NCBI GenBank assembly: GCA_947440575.1
Contig: CANETF010000002.1
Location: forward strand, 1 to 64,000
Reading direction: 5' to 3'
From: Verrucomicrobiaceae bacterium
GTDB lineage: Bacteria > Verrucomicrobiota > Verrucomicrobiia > Verrucomicrobiales > Verrucomicrobiaceae
Length of the DNA: 64,000 bases
Positions 29,331 through 37,568 of this stretch are shown here, piece after piece (within the stretch, counting starts at the first letter, position 1; each line of letters begins with the position of its first letter). The translations under genes and the position numbers were made by a program. Under the pieces are notes generated by a model. The model was not told the origin of the DNA. It searched no databases and saw only the letters and a list, made by a program, of their open reading frames with translations.

Positions 29331-29552
29331 ATGGATACTCTGCTCCCACTCCATCAAATGTCGCGCGCAGAAAAGTTCCGCGCCCTCGACGAACTTTGGA
29401 ACGATCTCTATCCCAACGAAGAGGCCATGGACTCTCCCCTTTGGCATCTCGACGCTCTCCAGGAAACCCAGGAGCGCTACATCGCCGGCCTCGAAATCCC
29501 CGTCAGTCTTGATGAAGCCGAAAAGCAACTGCGCGCGCGGCTCAGCCAATGA
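29331..29552 (+). CDS. Antitoxin of a RelE/ParE-type module (addiction-module component family)
   Basis: A 73-residue acidic protein of the kind annotated as putative addiction module component. It starts MDTLLPLHQMSRAEKFRALDEL and ends EIPVSLDEAEKQLRARLSQ; this short W/L-rich helix followed by a P-x-S-x-x-E-A tail is typical. The last four bases (ATGA) overlap the toxin start, so the pair is coupled. It begins only 36 bases after the zwf stop. Confidence 0.8.
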   Translation: MDTLLPLHQMSRAEKFRALDELWNDLYPNEEAMDSPLWHLDALQETQERYIAGLEIPVSLDEAEKQLRARLSQ

Positions 29553-29842
29553 ACGTTCGCCTCTTGCCTGCCGCCCTCAAGGACTTGGAAGTCGGAGTCC
29601 GTTTTTATGACGATCAGGAACCCGGAATCGGCAAATGCTACCTTGATGAACTCTTCGCACGCATTCGTGAACTAGAGAGCACCTCAGGCATTCACCGTCT
29701 CATTTTCGGCCACCACCGCTGTCTAGCATCTAAGTTTCATACCGCCATCTACTACACTCTCGAACCCGACTTCATCCTCGTCCGCCGCATCCTCGACCTC
29801 CGTCGCGACCCCAAATGGCTCCGCCGCCAGCTCAGCAACTGA
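29549..29842 (+). CDS. RelE/ParE-family toxin
   Basis: A 97-residue basic protein of the RelE/ParE fold, which blocks translation or gyrase. Family features: RLLPAALKDLEVGVRFYDDQEPGIG at the N-terminus (a helix pair), the FHTAIYYTLEPDFILVRRILDLRRDP strand block and a basic C-terminus (KWLRRQLSN). The start overlaps the antitoxin stop. Which target it hits cannot be decided from sequence. Confidence 0.82.
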   Translation: MNVRLLPAALKDLEVGVRFYDDQEPGIGKCYLDELFARIRELESTSGIHRLIFGHHRCLASKFHTAIYYTLEPDFILVRRILDLRRDPKWLRRQLSN

Positions 29843-29848
29843 CCCTCC

Positions 29849-29884
29849 CCCACCGCACCACGCCCTTCCCCACCCTCTCCGAAA
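29849..29884 (+). repeat. Decayed duplicate of the opcA start region
   Basis: These 36 bases match 30328-30363, the start region of opcA, at 33 positions, both beginning CCCACCGCACCA. The opcA copy has the start ATG; here the same place reads ACG. The 479-bp segment between the two copies carries only the membrane protein gene 29901-30305. This is best explained as a duplication or as an insertion that copied the target. Confidence 0.8.
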
Positions 29885-29900
29885 CCATCCCTAGCCTGCC

Positions 29901-30305
29901 ATGAAAAAATCTGAATCAAGGGCAAATGGAACCAACTCCACACCTTCCAAAAGCTCACCTATGAAACAAAGTGCTGATTGGTTTGCATGGATTCTTCAGT
30001 TCCTCTTTGGACTTTTCATTGGTCATACCCTCGGCACTGCCCTTGCCCTCCTTGTCCTCGGAGGGGATCACATGCCCGCGCATGGCTCATTTCTCGCTTG
30101 GGGTTTGGGTCTCACCGGTGCCGGACTTGGGTCTTATTTTGGCGACCGGCTCTGGCTGAGCCTGTCCAAGCAAGTCATCCCGCCCGACCGCGTCACTCAA
30201 AACGGCCCTAGTCGCTTTCTCTCCCTCAGCGCGGGAACACTTGGCAGCCTTCTGATCGTCGCGGCCCTCTTGCGGACGTTCGGCGTTTTCGGCGAGAACT
30301 CCTGA
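29901..30305 (+). CDS. Small membrane protein of unknown function
   Basis: A 134-residue protein with a Ser/Lys-rich N-terminus (about 25 residues; a second ATG at residue 21 is an alternative start), followed by three hydrophobic segments: WILQFLFGLFIGHTLGTAL, SFLAWGLGLTGAGLGSYF and LGSLLIVAALLRTFGV. No catalytic motif is seen. It sits between the duplicated opcA start sequences and may have been introduced with them. I do not recognise the family. Confidence 0.65.
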   Translation: MKKSESRANGTNSTPSKSSPMKQSADWFAWILQFLFGLFIGHTLGTALALLVLGGDHMPAHGSFLAWGLGLTGAGLGSYFGDRLWLSLSKQVIPPDRVTQNGPSRFLSLSAGTLGSLLIVAALLRTFGVFGENS

Positions 30306-30338
30306 CCCACCCTCCTCACAAATCAAGCCCACCGCACC

Positions 30339-31391
30339 ATGCCCTTCCCCGCACTCTCCGAAAATGACCTCGCACGCCTCGGCATGGAGGTCCCCCTCGC
30401 CCGCGTCGACAAATCCCTCGCCGAACTCTGGGAAAACGACAGCGCCAAAACCCGCGCCTCCCTCATCAACTTCGCCATCTACACCGAATCCGCCTCCGAC
30501 CTCTCCCGCAACATGGAGTTGCTCGAGGCCATCACCGCCGAGCACGCCTGCCGCGCCCTCCTCATTCTCAACCTCCCCGACGCCCCCGCCCCAAACGCCC
30601 GCGCCTTCATCAACGCCCTCTGCCGCCCCTACCAGGGCCAGCAGGTCGTCTGCTCCGAGCAGGTCGCCTTCATCCTCGAACAAGCCACCCCTCAGGCTGT
30701 CCAAAACATCGTCTTCGCCCATCTCGACTCCGACCTCCCCCTCGTCGTCCTCTGGCAAGGCACCCTCACCCGCAACTTCGACGAACGCCTCTACTCTCAC
30801 ATCGACACCCTCATCGTCGACAGCTCCCTCTGGCAAGACCCCGCCACCGAACTCACCGCCCTCACTGCGGCCCTCGACAGCGAAACCGCAGACTTCGATG
30901 TCCGTGACCTCAGTTGGACCCGCTCCCACTTCCTCCGCACCTCCCTCGCCACCTGCTTCCAGGACGCCCGCGCCCTCGAACACCTCCCCGACATCACCCA
31001 GATCGAAATCACTCACGCCTCCGGGCACCGCATGGCCGCTCTCCTCCTCGGCGCCTGGATCGCCCAACGCCTCGGCGGCACCCCCTCCTCAAACCTCACC
31101 TTCCCCCGCGCCAACGGCCCCTCCATCCACATCACCCTCACCTCTGTCTCAACCGGCCCCTCCCTCCAAAAACTCCACCTCACCGGTCCCAACGTCCAAA
31201 TCCAAATCAGCCGCCACTCCGACTCACGCTTCGTCCAGGTCTGCACTTCATGTCCCAACCACAAGACACAGGAAATCTACCCCGCCGATGTCGAAAGCGA
31301 CGCCGAACTCATCGGCGAGCAACTCTCCCGCGCCGGTGGTCGCACCCTCTACTCAAGCCTCATCCCGCAAATCCGCGAGCTGCTCCAGTAA
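30339..31391 (+). CDS. opcA: OpcA-type glucose-6-phosphate dehydrogenase assembly protein
   Basis: A 350-residue protein of the OpcA family, which promotes oligomerisation and redox control of glucose-6-phosphate dehydrogenase in cyanobacteria. It starts MPFPALSENDLARLG. Recognisable blocks are RASLINFAIYTES, the ITAEHACRALLILNLPD segment, PLVVLWQGTL and SWTRSHFLRTSLATCFQDARAL. Two Cys residues near the C-terminus (VCTSCPNHK) form a CxxC that could sense redox state. It lies downstream of zwf in the same orientation, so the pair still belongs together despite the intervening genes. Confidence 0.85.
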   Translation: MPFPALSENDLARLGMEVPLARVDKSLAELWENDSAKTRASLINFAIYTESASDLSRNMELLEAITAEHACRALLILNLPDAPAPNARAFINALCRPYQGQQVVCSEQVAFILEQATPQAVQNIVFAHLDSDLPLVVLWQGTLTRNFDERLYSHIDTLIVDSSLWQDPATELTALTAALDSETADFDVRDLSWTRSHFLRTSLATCFQDARALEHLPDITQIEITHASGHRMAALLLGAWIAQRLGGTPSSNLTFPRANGPSIHITLTSVSTGPSLQKLHLTGPNVQIQISRHSDSRFVQVCTSCPNHKTQEIYPADVESDAELIGEQLSRAGGRTLYSSLIPQIRELLQ

Positions 31392-31409
31392 TCCCCGCCC
31401 GAGCCCGCC

Positions 31410-32192
31410 TCACTTCTTAAACAAGTCCGCCAGCGCCTTCAATCCCGAAGCATCCGCTGGCTTCATCGCCGAGGCAATCACCGCCTCCTGCAGCGCCACC
31501 AACTCGGCAATCCCCTTCTTCCCAAAGGCCAGCATCGCCTCCAAATCCCCGGGCGAAAAAGTCGATTCCTCACCGCTCCCCTGCACCTCGACAAACTGCC
31601 CCGCCTCCGTCATCACAATGTTGCTGTCCACATCCGCCTTCGCGTCTTCCTCATAACAAAGATCCAGCAAACACTCCCCCTTCACCATCCCCACACTCAC
31701 CGCCGCCACCTTGCTCTTCAGCGGATTCCGCGTCAGCTTGCCCGCCTCCAATAGCCGGTTGAAAGCAATCGCCGAAGCCACACACGCCCCTGTAATCGAC
31801 GCCGTCCGCGTCCCTCCATCCGCCTGCAGCACATCGCAATCTATCCACAACGTCCGCGCCCCCAGCTTCTCCAAATCCACCACCGCCCGCAGACTCCGCC
31901 CGATCAACCGCTGAATCTCCGTGCTCCGTCCGTCAATCTTCCCCCGCGAACTATCCCGATCCTTCCTCTGGTGTGTCGAATACGGCAGCATCGCATACTC
32001 CGCCGTCAGCCAGCCACCCTTCACATTCTGCCGCTTCATCCACATCGGCACCTCCTCCTGAATCGTCGCTGCGCAGATCACACGCGTGTTGCCAAAACTC
32101 ATCAAAACCGACGCCGTGGCATGCGGCGCCACGTCCGGGATAAAACTGATTTCCCTCAACTGATCCGCTGTTCTTCCGTCGATTCTAGACAT
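31410..32192 (-). CDS. rph: Ribonuclease PH
   Basis: A 260-residue phosphorolytic 3'-5' exoribonuclease that trims tRNA precursors. The ATG at 32192 (MSRIDGRTADQLREISF) is at the family's usual start; the longer frame adds seven unlikely residues. Motifs: FGNTRVICAATIQEEVP, YAMLPYSTHQRKDRDSSRG, GRSLRAVVDLEKLG, QADGGTRTASITGACVA and LLDLCYEEDAKADVDSNIV with the conserved Asp pair. It converges on opcA with an 18-base gap. Confidence 0.94.
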   Translation of the reverse strand: MSRIDGRTADQLREISFIPDVAPHATASVLMSFGNTRVICAATIQEEVPMWMKRQNVKGGWLTAEYAMLPYSTHQRKDRDSSRGKIDGRSTEIQRLIGRSLRAVVDLEKLGARTLWIDCDVLQADGGTRTASITGACVASAIAFNRLLEAGKLTRNPLKSKVAAVSVGMVKGECLLDLCYEEDAKADVDSNIVMTEAGQFVEVQGSGEESTFSPGDLEAMLAFGKKGIAELVALQEAVIASAMKPADASGLKALADLFKK

Positions 32193-32225
32193 CCCCGCAC
32201 TTAACACACCCAACGCCCCTGTCCA

Positions 32226-33398
32226 TCACCAACCCGCCGCCGCCCCACTCCTCCCGGCATCCAAATCCGCCCCCACCTGCCCGAACGCCTCCGCCAGCCG
32301 CTCCCAGTCCTGCACCTCGTGCACCCATCCCCCGCTCACCCGCACCACCCGCCTCAACTCCTCCTCCGTCGCCCCCAGCGCCCGCACCACCACTGACGCC
32401 CCCTCCTTCCCCGAACTGCACGCCGACCCCGTCGAAATCGAAAAACCCGCCTGCGACAGTCTCGTCAACCACTTCAAATTCGAATGCCTCGGCATCACCA
32501 AAAGCGACGTGTTCCATAGCCGCCTCGCTCCCACTCCAATTACCCGCACCTCGGGAAAAAGCTCCTTCATCCTGCGCTCAAAAACATCCCGCCCCTCCGG
32601 CGACCCTGCCTTCGCACACGCCTCCAGCGCAGTCACCATCGACTCCACCCCCGCATAGTCCTCCGTCCCCGCCCGTCGCCCCTCCTCCTGCGGCCCGCCA
32701 AAAAGCAAACGCCACCGCCCCTCCTCCCCCTCCGGCAGCACCACAAACCCCACCCCCTTCGGTCCCCCAAACTTGTGCCCCGACCCCGACACCAAGTCAC
32801 ACTCGCCCAGCCTCTCCGCCCCCATCTTCCCCACCCACTGCGCCGCATCGCAGTGAAACCTCACTCCCTCCTCGCGACACAGCGCCGCCGCTTCCCGCCA
32901 CGGCTGCAGCGCCCCGCTCTCATTGTTCGCCGCCATCAGCGAAACCAGCGCCCCCCGCCCCCGATTCTCCTCCAACCACCGCGCCACCTCCGCCACCTCC
33001 ACCACCCCATCCTCAGAAACCGCCAGCTCATCTACCCGACCCGCCCCCAGCCAATGCCGCGCCGCCTCCCGCACACTCGGATGCTCCACCGCCGAGATCG
33101 CCACCCGATCCTCCGCTCCCATCCGCCGCGCCAAACTCGCAAACACCAGATTATTCCCCTCCGTCGCCCCCCCCGTAAAAACCAACCGCTCCGGTTCGCA
33201 ACTCACCAAATCCCCCAGCCGCTCCCTCGCCATCTCCAGCGCCTGACTCGCCAGCCCCGCATCCCGATACAAACTCGACGGATTCTGCCAGTGCCTCCCC
33301 ACCGCCCCGATCCACGCCCCTTGCGCCGCCGCACTCAACGGCGTCGTCGCATTGAAATCAAAATACCGTCTCAGCTCCTCCATCGCCACATCAAGCAA
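32226..33398 (-). CDS. Cysteine desulfurase (NifS/IscS family)
   Basis: A PLP enzyme moving sulfur from cysteine to an acceptor for Fe-S clusters or thio-cofactors. Visible are the PLP-binding lysine in SGSGHKFGGPKGVGF, ATEGNNLVFASL, AVEHPSVREAA with the base-stacking His, HCDAAQWVGKM with the Asp that contacts PLP, and TGSACSSGKEGAS with the catalytic Cys in a mobile loop. The longest frame starts MLDVAMEELRRYFDF; MEELRRYFDF at 33383 is an equally good start. It is transcribed in the same direction as rph and the ABC exporter. No iscU or thiI is adjacent. Confidence 0.9.
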   Translation of the reverse strand: MLDVAMEELRRYFDFNATTPLSAAAQGAWIGAVGRHWQNPSSLYRDAGLASQALEMARERLGDLVSCEPERLVFTGGATEGNNLVFASLARRMGAEDRVAISAVEHPSVREAARHWLGAGRVDELAVSEDGVVEVAEVARWLEENRGRGALVSLMAANNESGALQPWREAAALCREEGVRFHCDAAQWVGKMGAERLGECDLVSGSGHKFGGPKGVGFVVLPEGEEGRWRLLFGGPQEEGRRAGTEDYAGVESMVTALEACAKAGSPEGRDVFERRMKELFPEVRVIGVGARRLWNTSLLVMPRHSNLKWLTRLSQAGFSISTGSACSSGKEGASVVVRALGATEEELRRVVRVSGGWVHEVQDWERLAEAFGQVGADLDAGRSGAAAGW

Positions 33399-33426
33399 TC
33401 ATCACCCCACCGGGGCAACCCCGATT

Positions 33427-35157
33427 TCACTCCATCCCAATCAAAGACGTCCGGCACAGCGATGCATACAACCCATCATGCGCCACCAGCTCCTCATGCG
33501 TCCCCGACTCCTTCACCCGACCCCGCTCAATCACATAAATCCGGTCCGCATGCCGCACCGTCGAAAGCCGGTGCGCAATCACAAAACTCGTCCGCTCCTT
33601 CATCAACCGATCCAGCGCCTCCTGAATCAACCGCTCAGTCTCCGTATCCACACTCGCCGTCGCCTCATCCAAGAGCAAAATCGGCGGGTTCCTCAGCAAC
33701 GCCCTCGCAATCGAAACCCGCTGCTTCTCTCCCACACTCAACTTCACCCCGCGCTCACCCACCTTCGTGTCCAGCCCCTCCGGCAACCGCTCCACAAACC
33801 CCTTCGCATTCGCACTCTCCAGCACCTCCCAAAGCATCGCCTCCGTCGCATCCCGCCGTCCAATAATGAGGTTCTCCCGCACCGTCCCATTAAACAAAAA
33901 ACTCTCCTGCGTCACATAGCCGATCTTCGATCTCAACTCACGCTTGTTCATCTCATGCACCGGCGTGCCATCAATCGTGATCACCCCATGGTCATACTCA
34001 TAAAACCGCGTCAATAAATTGATCAGCGTGCTCTTCCCCGCGCCCGTCGGCCCCACCAGCGCAATCGTCTCACCCGGCGCCGCCCGCAAATCAATCCCCT
34101 CCACCGTCGGCATCTGCCCGTTATAAGAAAAGCCCACCCCCTCAAACACCACCTCCCCGCGAATCCGCTCCAACACCACGCCCGACGCCGCTTCCACATC
34201 CCTCTCCGCCTCCGAGTCCAAAATATCAAACACCCGCTCTCCCGCGGCCCGCCCGCTCTGCAGGATCTGGTTCAACTGATGCAAACTCTCGATCGGCGAA
34301 TAAAAGAAATTCAACAGCACCAAAAACGCCGTCAACTCCCCCACCTGAATCCGCTCCTCCATCAGCGCCCGCGCACCCACCCATAAAACCAACACCAACC
34401 CGCAGCTCGTCAAAAAATTCATCCCCGGCCGATACATCGACCACACCTTCATCAAGTGCATCGTCGCCGACTTCACCTCCGCGCTCGCCCGATTGAACCG
34501 CTCCAGCTCCTCGTTCTCGATCGCATACGCCTTGATCTGCCGCATCCCCGCCACGTTATCGTGCAGCAAAGAATTCATCGCACTCGTCGCCCGCCGCACC
34601 TTCCGATGCCGATCCCGCGCGCTCTTCGTGTACCAAACCGCTCCCGCCATCAAAAACGGCACCGGCACCAGCGCCACCAGTGCCAGCTTCGCATCCGCCT
34701 GAAACATGAACGCCCCCACCACCACAATCTGAATCACCGAAACCAGCCCCTGCTCAATGCCATCGATCAACACCCGCTCCACCGACGGCACATCCTCAGA
34801 CACCGTCGTCATGATGTCCCCCGTCGGCCGGTTATCGAACCACTTCAGCGGCAGCCACTGCAACCGCTCATACAGATCACTCCTCAAATCATAAATCACC
34901 TTCTGCTCAAACCCGTTGTTCAACCGAATCCGCAACCCATTGAACAAATGCTGGCAAAAATACGCCCCCAGCGCCGTGAAAATCAACGGCACTAGCCGAT
35001 CCCATTCCTTGTTCGGCACCACTTGATCCATCACCTCCCGCGTCACCGCCGGAAACACCACCACCATCAGCGTCCCCCCCACTGCACACACCAACTGCGC
35101 CACCGCCATCGCGGGATAGCGCTTCAAATAAGCAAAGACTCGGAGAATGGTTTTCAA
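33427..35157 (-). CDS. ABC transporter, fused permease and ATPase (MsbA/LmrA type)
   Basis: A 576-residue half-transporter. Residues 1-310 hold about six hydrophobic segments of the exporter membrane domain. The ATPase domain has Walker A (GPTGAGKSTLINLL), the Q-loop (IGYVTQESFLFNGTV), signature (LSVGEKQRVSIARALL), Walker B (ILLLDEATASVD) and H-loop (SFVIAHRLSTVRHAD), all intact. It acts as a dimer to flip a lipid or export a small compound. The substrate cannot be fixed from sequence; a lipid or polysaccharide precursor is possible. Confidence 0.92.
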   Translation of the reverse strand: MKTILRVFAYLKRYPAMAVAQLVCAVGGTLMVVVFPAVTREVMDQVVPNKEWDRLVPLIFTALGAYFCQHLFNGLRIRLNNGFEQKVIYDLRSDLYERLQWLPLKWFDNRPTGDIMTTVSEDVPSVERVLIDGIEQGLVSVIQIVVVGAFMFQADAKLALVALVPVPFLMAGAVWYTKSARDRHRKVRRATSAMNSLLHDNVAGMRQIKAYAIENEELERFNRASAEVKSATMHLMKVWSMYRPGMNFLTSCGLVLVLWVGARALMEERIQVGELTAFLVLLNFFYSPIESLHQLNQILQSGRAAGERVFDILDSEAERDVEAASGVVLERIRGEVVFEGVGFSYNGQMPTVEGIDLRAAPGETIALVGPTGAGKSTLINLLTRFYEYDHGVITIDGTPVHEMNKRELRSKIGYVTQESFLFNGTVRENLIIGRRDATEAMLWEVLESANAKGFVERLPEGLDTKVGERGVKLSVGEKQRVSIARALLRNPPILLLDEATASVDTETERLIQEALDRLMKERTSFVIAHRLSTVRHADRIYVIERGRVKESGTHEELVAHDGLYASLCRTSLIGME

Positions 35158-35187
35158 AGAGGGACGTTAGAAAGGAAGCTGCCCGCG

Positions 35188-35946
35188 TCAACGCTGCTCC
35201 ACAGGCACCTCAAATACGACCCGAAATCCCCCTTCAGTCGTCTCTGTCTTCATCTCCAGTTGCCACTTTCGCACTACCGGCTGCACACCGTGCGTCCAGA
35301 TCCGTTTCTTCATCCCTGGAATCATCAGCGCAAATGACCCCTTAAAATACGGACTCGGTGGCTCCTGCCGCTTCGCCTCCTCAGCGACCTTTTCCGGCAT
35401 CTGAAACCGAAACGCAATCCCCTTACCCACTGTGTCCACCCCCACCACAGACACCTCCGCCGTCTCCTCCCAGACCGCAAAAGCATGATAATCACCCTGT
35501 CCTTCAGCCCCAATGTCTCGGAACTGATGCGTGTCCAGACACCTCAAAGTCACCTTCACCACTCCAGCACCCGTCAACGGCTTCGCCGTCCGAACCACCC
35601 CACTGACCTCCCTCCCCAACCGCGCCACCCCATCTCCCGAAAGCTGCATCACCGACTTCCCAAACCGCCTCCGCTTCGCCCCAAACCACAGCGCCTGCAC
35701 CGTTGCCACCAGCCCATACCCACCCATTCCCAGCACCAAATACGTCATCGGATTGAACTCCAAATCGTTCATGTCCACGATCCAGTTCACCTCCGCTTTA
35801 TACCCAATAAAGCCCGCCAGCCCCACACACAGAACCGCCTTGATCCACAACCCCACCACCTGCTCACCCGATGAATCTTCCACCTTCACTACCGCAGACT
35901 CAGAAAGTGCCTTGAACCCACTCGCCTGTACCTGCTTCTTTTTCAT
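35188..35946 (-). CDS. Membrane protein of unknown function
   Basis: A 252-residue protein. After a basic N-terminus there are two hydrophobic segments (about 33-48, VVGLWIKAVLCVGLAGFIGY; about 67-86, TYLVLGMGGYGLVATVQAL). The rest is a soluble, strand-rich region with KVTLRCLDTHQFRD and WQLEMKTETTEGGFRVVFEV. The layout recalls DUF3592-type proteins (two membrane helices plus an extracytoplasmic beta domain), but I cannot confirm that. It is followed by the ABC exporter 30 bases downstream, and may share its transcript. Confidence 0.65.
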   Translation of the reverse strand: MKKKQVQASGFKALSESAVVKVEDSSGEQVVGLWIKAVLCVGLAGFIGYKAEVNWIVDMNDLEFNPMTYLVLGMGGYGLVATVQALWFGAKRRRFGKSVMQLSGDGVARLGREVSGVVRTAKPLTGAGVVKVTLRCLDTHQFRDIGAEGQGDYHAFAVWEETAEVSVVGVDTVGKGIAFRFQMPEKVAEEAKRQEPPSPYFKGSFALMIPGMKKRIWTHGVQPVVRKWQLEMKTETTEGGFRVVFEVPVEQR

Positions 35947-35958
35947 CGTCGTCTTCCC

Positions 35959-36171
35959 TCAAAGCAAAGTGCTATCATCCGCCTTCTCCAACCGCCCAAT
36001 CTTCTTCTTGATGATCTCCAACTGAATCGTCAGCTCATACCCCGCCTTGATGCAGTCCGACTGCGTCTCCGCGTCCCCGAGCTTGTGAATCGCAGGCGAA
36101 ATCTTCATCATCTGAAGGGCAATGTTCTTGCAGGCTTCACGAATTTGCAAAATAGCGGCGGATCGATCCAT
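35959..36171 (-). CDS. Small helical protein of unknown function
   Basis: A 70-residue protein, MDRSAAILQIREACKNIA at the start, predicted to be almost wholly helical, with LTIQLEIIKKKIGRLEKA at the end as a possible coiled coil. It is only 12 bases upstream of the membrane protein gene on the same strand and has a frame free of obvious bias artefacts. It may be a partner or a regulator of that gene. No family is recognised. Confidence 0.5.
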   Translation of the reverse strand: MDRSAAILQIREACKNIALQMMKISPAIHKLGDAETQSDCIKAGYELTIQLEIIKKKIGRLEKADDSTLL

Positions 36172-36237
36172 AGCACCGACTCTAAATCGGAAGCATCACT
36201 TCGCAACCTTTGCCCCCCAACCGTGTTCCACCTCCCC

Positions 36238-37518
36238 ATGAAGGCTTCTCTCCTCACCCTCCTGCTCCTCACCACTGCCTCCCACGCCTCGAACTGGCCC
36301 CGCTTCCTCGGCCCCGATGGCAACGCCACCGCCCCCGACGCCAAAATCCCCCTCACTTGGTCCCCCAAAGAAAACATCCTCTGGCGCGCCCCCATCCCCG
36401 GCCCCGGCTCCTCCAGCCCCATCGTCTGGGACGACAAAGTCTACGTCACCTGCTGGACCGGCTACGGCACCGCCGACATGGGCAGCGACATCACCCAACT
36501 CACCCGCCACCTCCTCTGCTACAGCCTCAAAGACGGCCAAAAACTCTGGCAAACCGACGTCCCCTCCGAACAACCCGAAGACCCCTACCAAGGCTTCATC
36601 ACCGAGCACGGTTACGCCACCCACACCCCCGTCACCGACGGCAAGCACATCTACGTCTTCTTCGGCAAATCCGGCGCCCTCGCCTTCGACATGTCCGGCA
36701 AAAAACTCTGGCAAACCAACCTCGGCAAATCCTCCTCCTCCAAACGCTGGGGCTCCGCTGCCAGCCCCATCCTCCACGACGGCAAACTCATCGTCAACGC
36801 CAGCGACGAAGGCCGCGCCCTCGTCGCCCTCGACACCGAATCAGGCTCCATCCTCTGGAAAGCCGAAGGCGACAACCTCGACTCCGCCTACGGCACCCCC
36901 GCCATCGTCAAACGCGCCGACACCCTCGACCTCGTCCTCGCCGTCCCCCAGGAACTCTGGGGCCTCAACCCCGACACCGGCAAACTCCGCTGGTTCGCCA
37001 ACCATGGCCTCCCTGGCAACGTCTCCCCCTCCATCATCAACGGCGGCGACAAACTCTTCGTCTTCGGCGGCTACCCCACCACCGGCAGCGCTGCCTTCAA
37101 AATCGGCGGCACCGGTGACCTCACGGAATCCAACAAACTCTGGCACTCCAACACCAGCTCCTACGTCCCCACCCCCGTCCTCCACAAAGGCCACCTCTAC
37201 GTCATCAACGACCAAGGCTTCGCCACCTGCCTGAACGCAGAAACCGGCGAAGACGTTTACCGCGAGCGCGCCATCCAGGACGGCCCCCGTGGCCGCGGCA
37301 AACCCTTCTACGCCTCCCCCATCCTTATCGGCGACCGCCTCTACTGCGTCTCCCGCAAATCCGGCACCTTCGTCCTCGCCGCCAAACCCAAGTTCGAAGA
37401 ACTCGCCCGCAATGTCATCGACACCGATGACTCCCAGTTCAATGCCTCCCCCGCCGTCTCCGGCAACACCCTCCTCCTCCGCTCCGACAAGTTCCTCTAC
37501 GCCATCGGCACCAAATAA
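36238..37518 (+). CDS. Exported PQQ-like beta-propeller protein
   Basis: The ATG at 36238 gives a signal peptide (MKASLLTLLLLTTASHA, cut before SNW) and 426 residues. The body is made of propeller blades of the PQQ/YncE type, each ending in a repeated Lys-Leu-Trp motif, such as SLKDGQKLWQTDVPSEQPED, MSGKKLWQTNLGKSS, SGSILWKAEGDNL and TGKLRWFANHGLP. The N-terminal WPRFLGPDGNATAPDA is typical of the large planctomycete/verrucomicrobial outer-membrane-associated propeller family. PQQ-binding itself is unproven. It is probably periplasmic and may bind or scaffold carbohydrate enzymes. Confidence 0.85.
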   Translation: MKASLLTLLLLTTASHASNWPRFLGPDGNATAPDAKIPLTWSPKENILWRAPIPGPGSSSPIVWDDKVYVTCWTGYGTADMGSDITQLTRHLLCYSLKDGQKLWQTDVPSEQPEDPYQGFITEHGYATHTPVTDGKHIYVFFGKSGALAFDMSGKKLWQTNLGKSSSSKRWGSAASPILHDGKLIVNASDEGRALVALDTESGSILWKAEGDNLDSAYGTPAIVKRADTLDLVLAVPQELWGLNPDTGKLRWFANHGLPGNVSPSIINGGDKLFVFGGYPTTGSAAFKIGGTGDLTESNKLWHSNTSSYVPTPVLHKGHLYVINDQGFATCLNAETGEDVYRERAIQDGPRGRGKPFYASPILIGDRLYCVSRKSGTFVLAAKPKFEELARNVIDTDDSQFNASPAVSGNTLLLRSDKFLYAIGTK

Positions 37519-37568
37519 GACCGACACAGACTGCAAACCCCGCCTTCAAGACAGCGTATGGGTCAGTC

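Noticed and set aside
31410-32192. tRNA or other RNA genes in the window
   Set aside because: I looked for the T-loop GTTCGAATC-type sequence and acceptor pairing; nothing convincing was found anywhere in the window.
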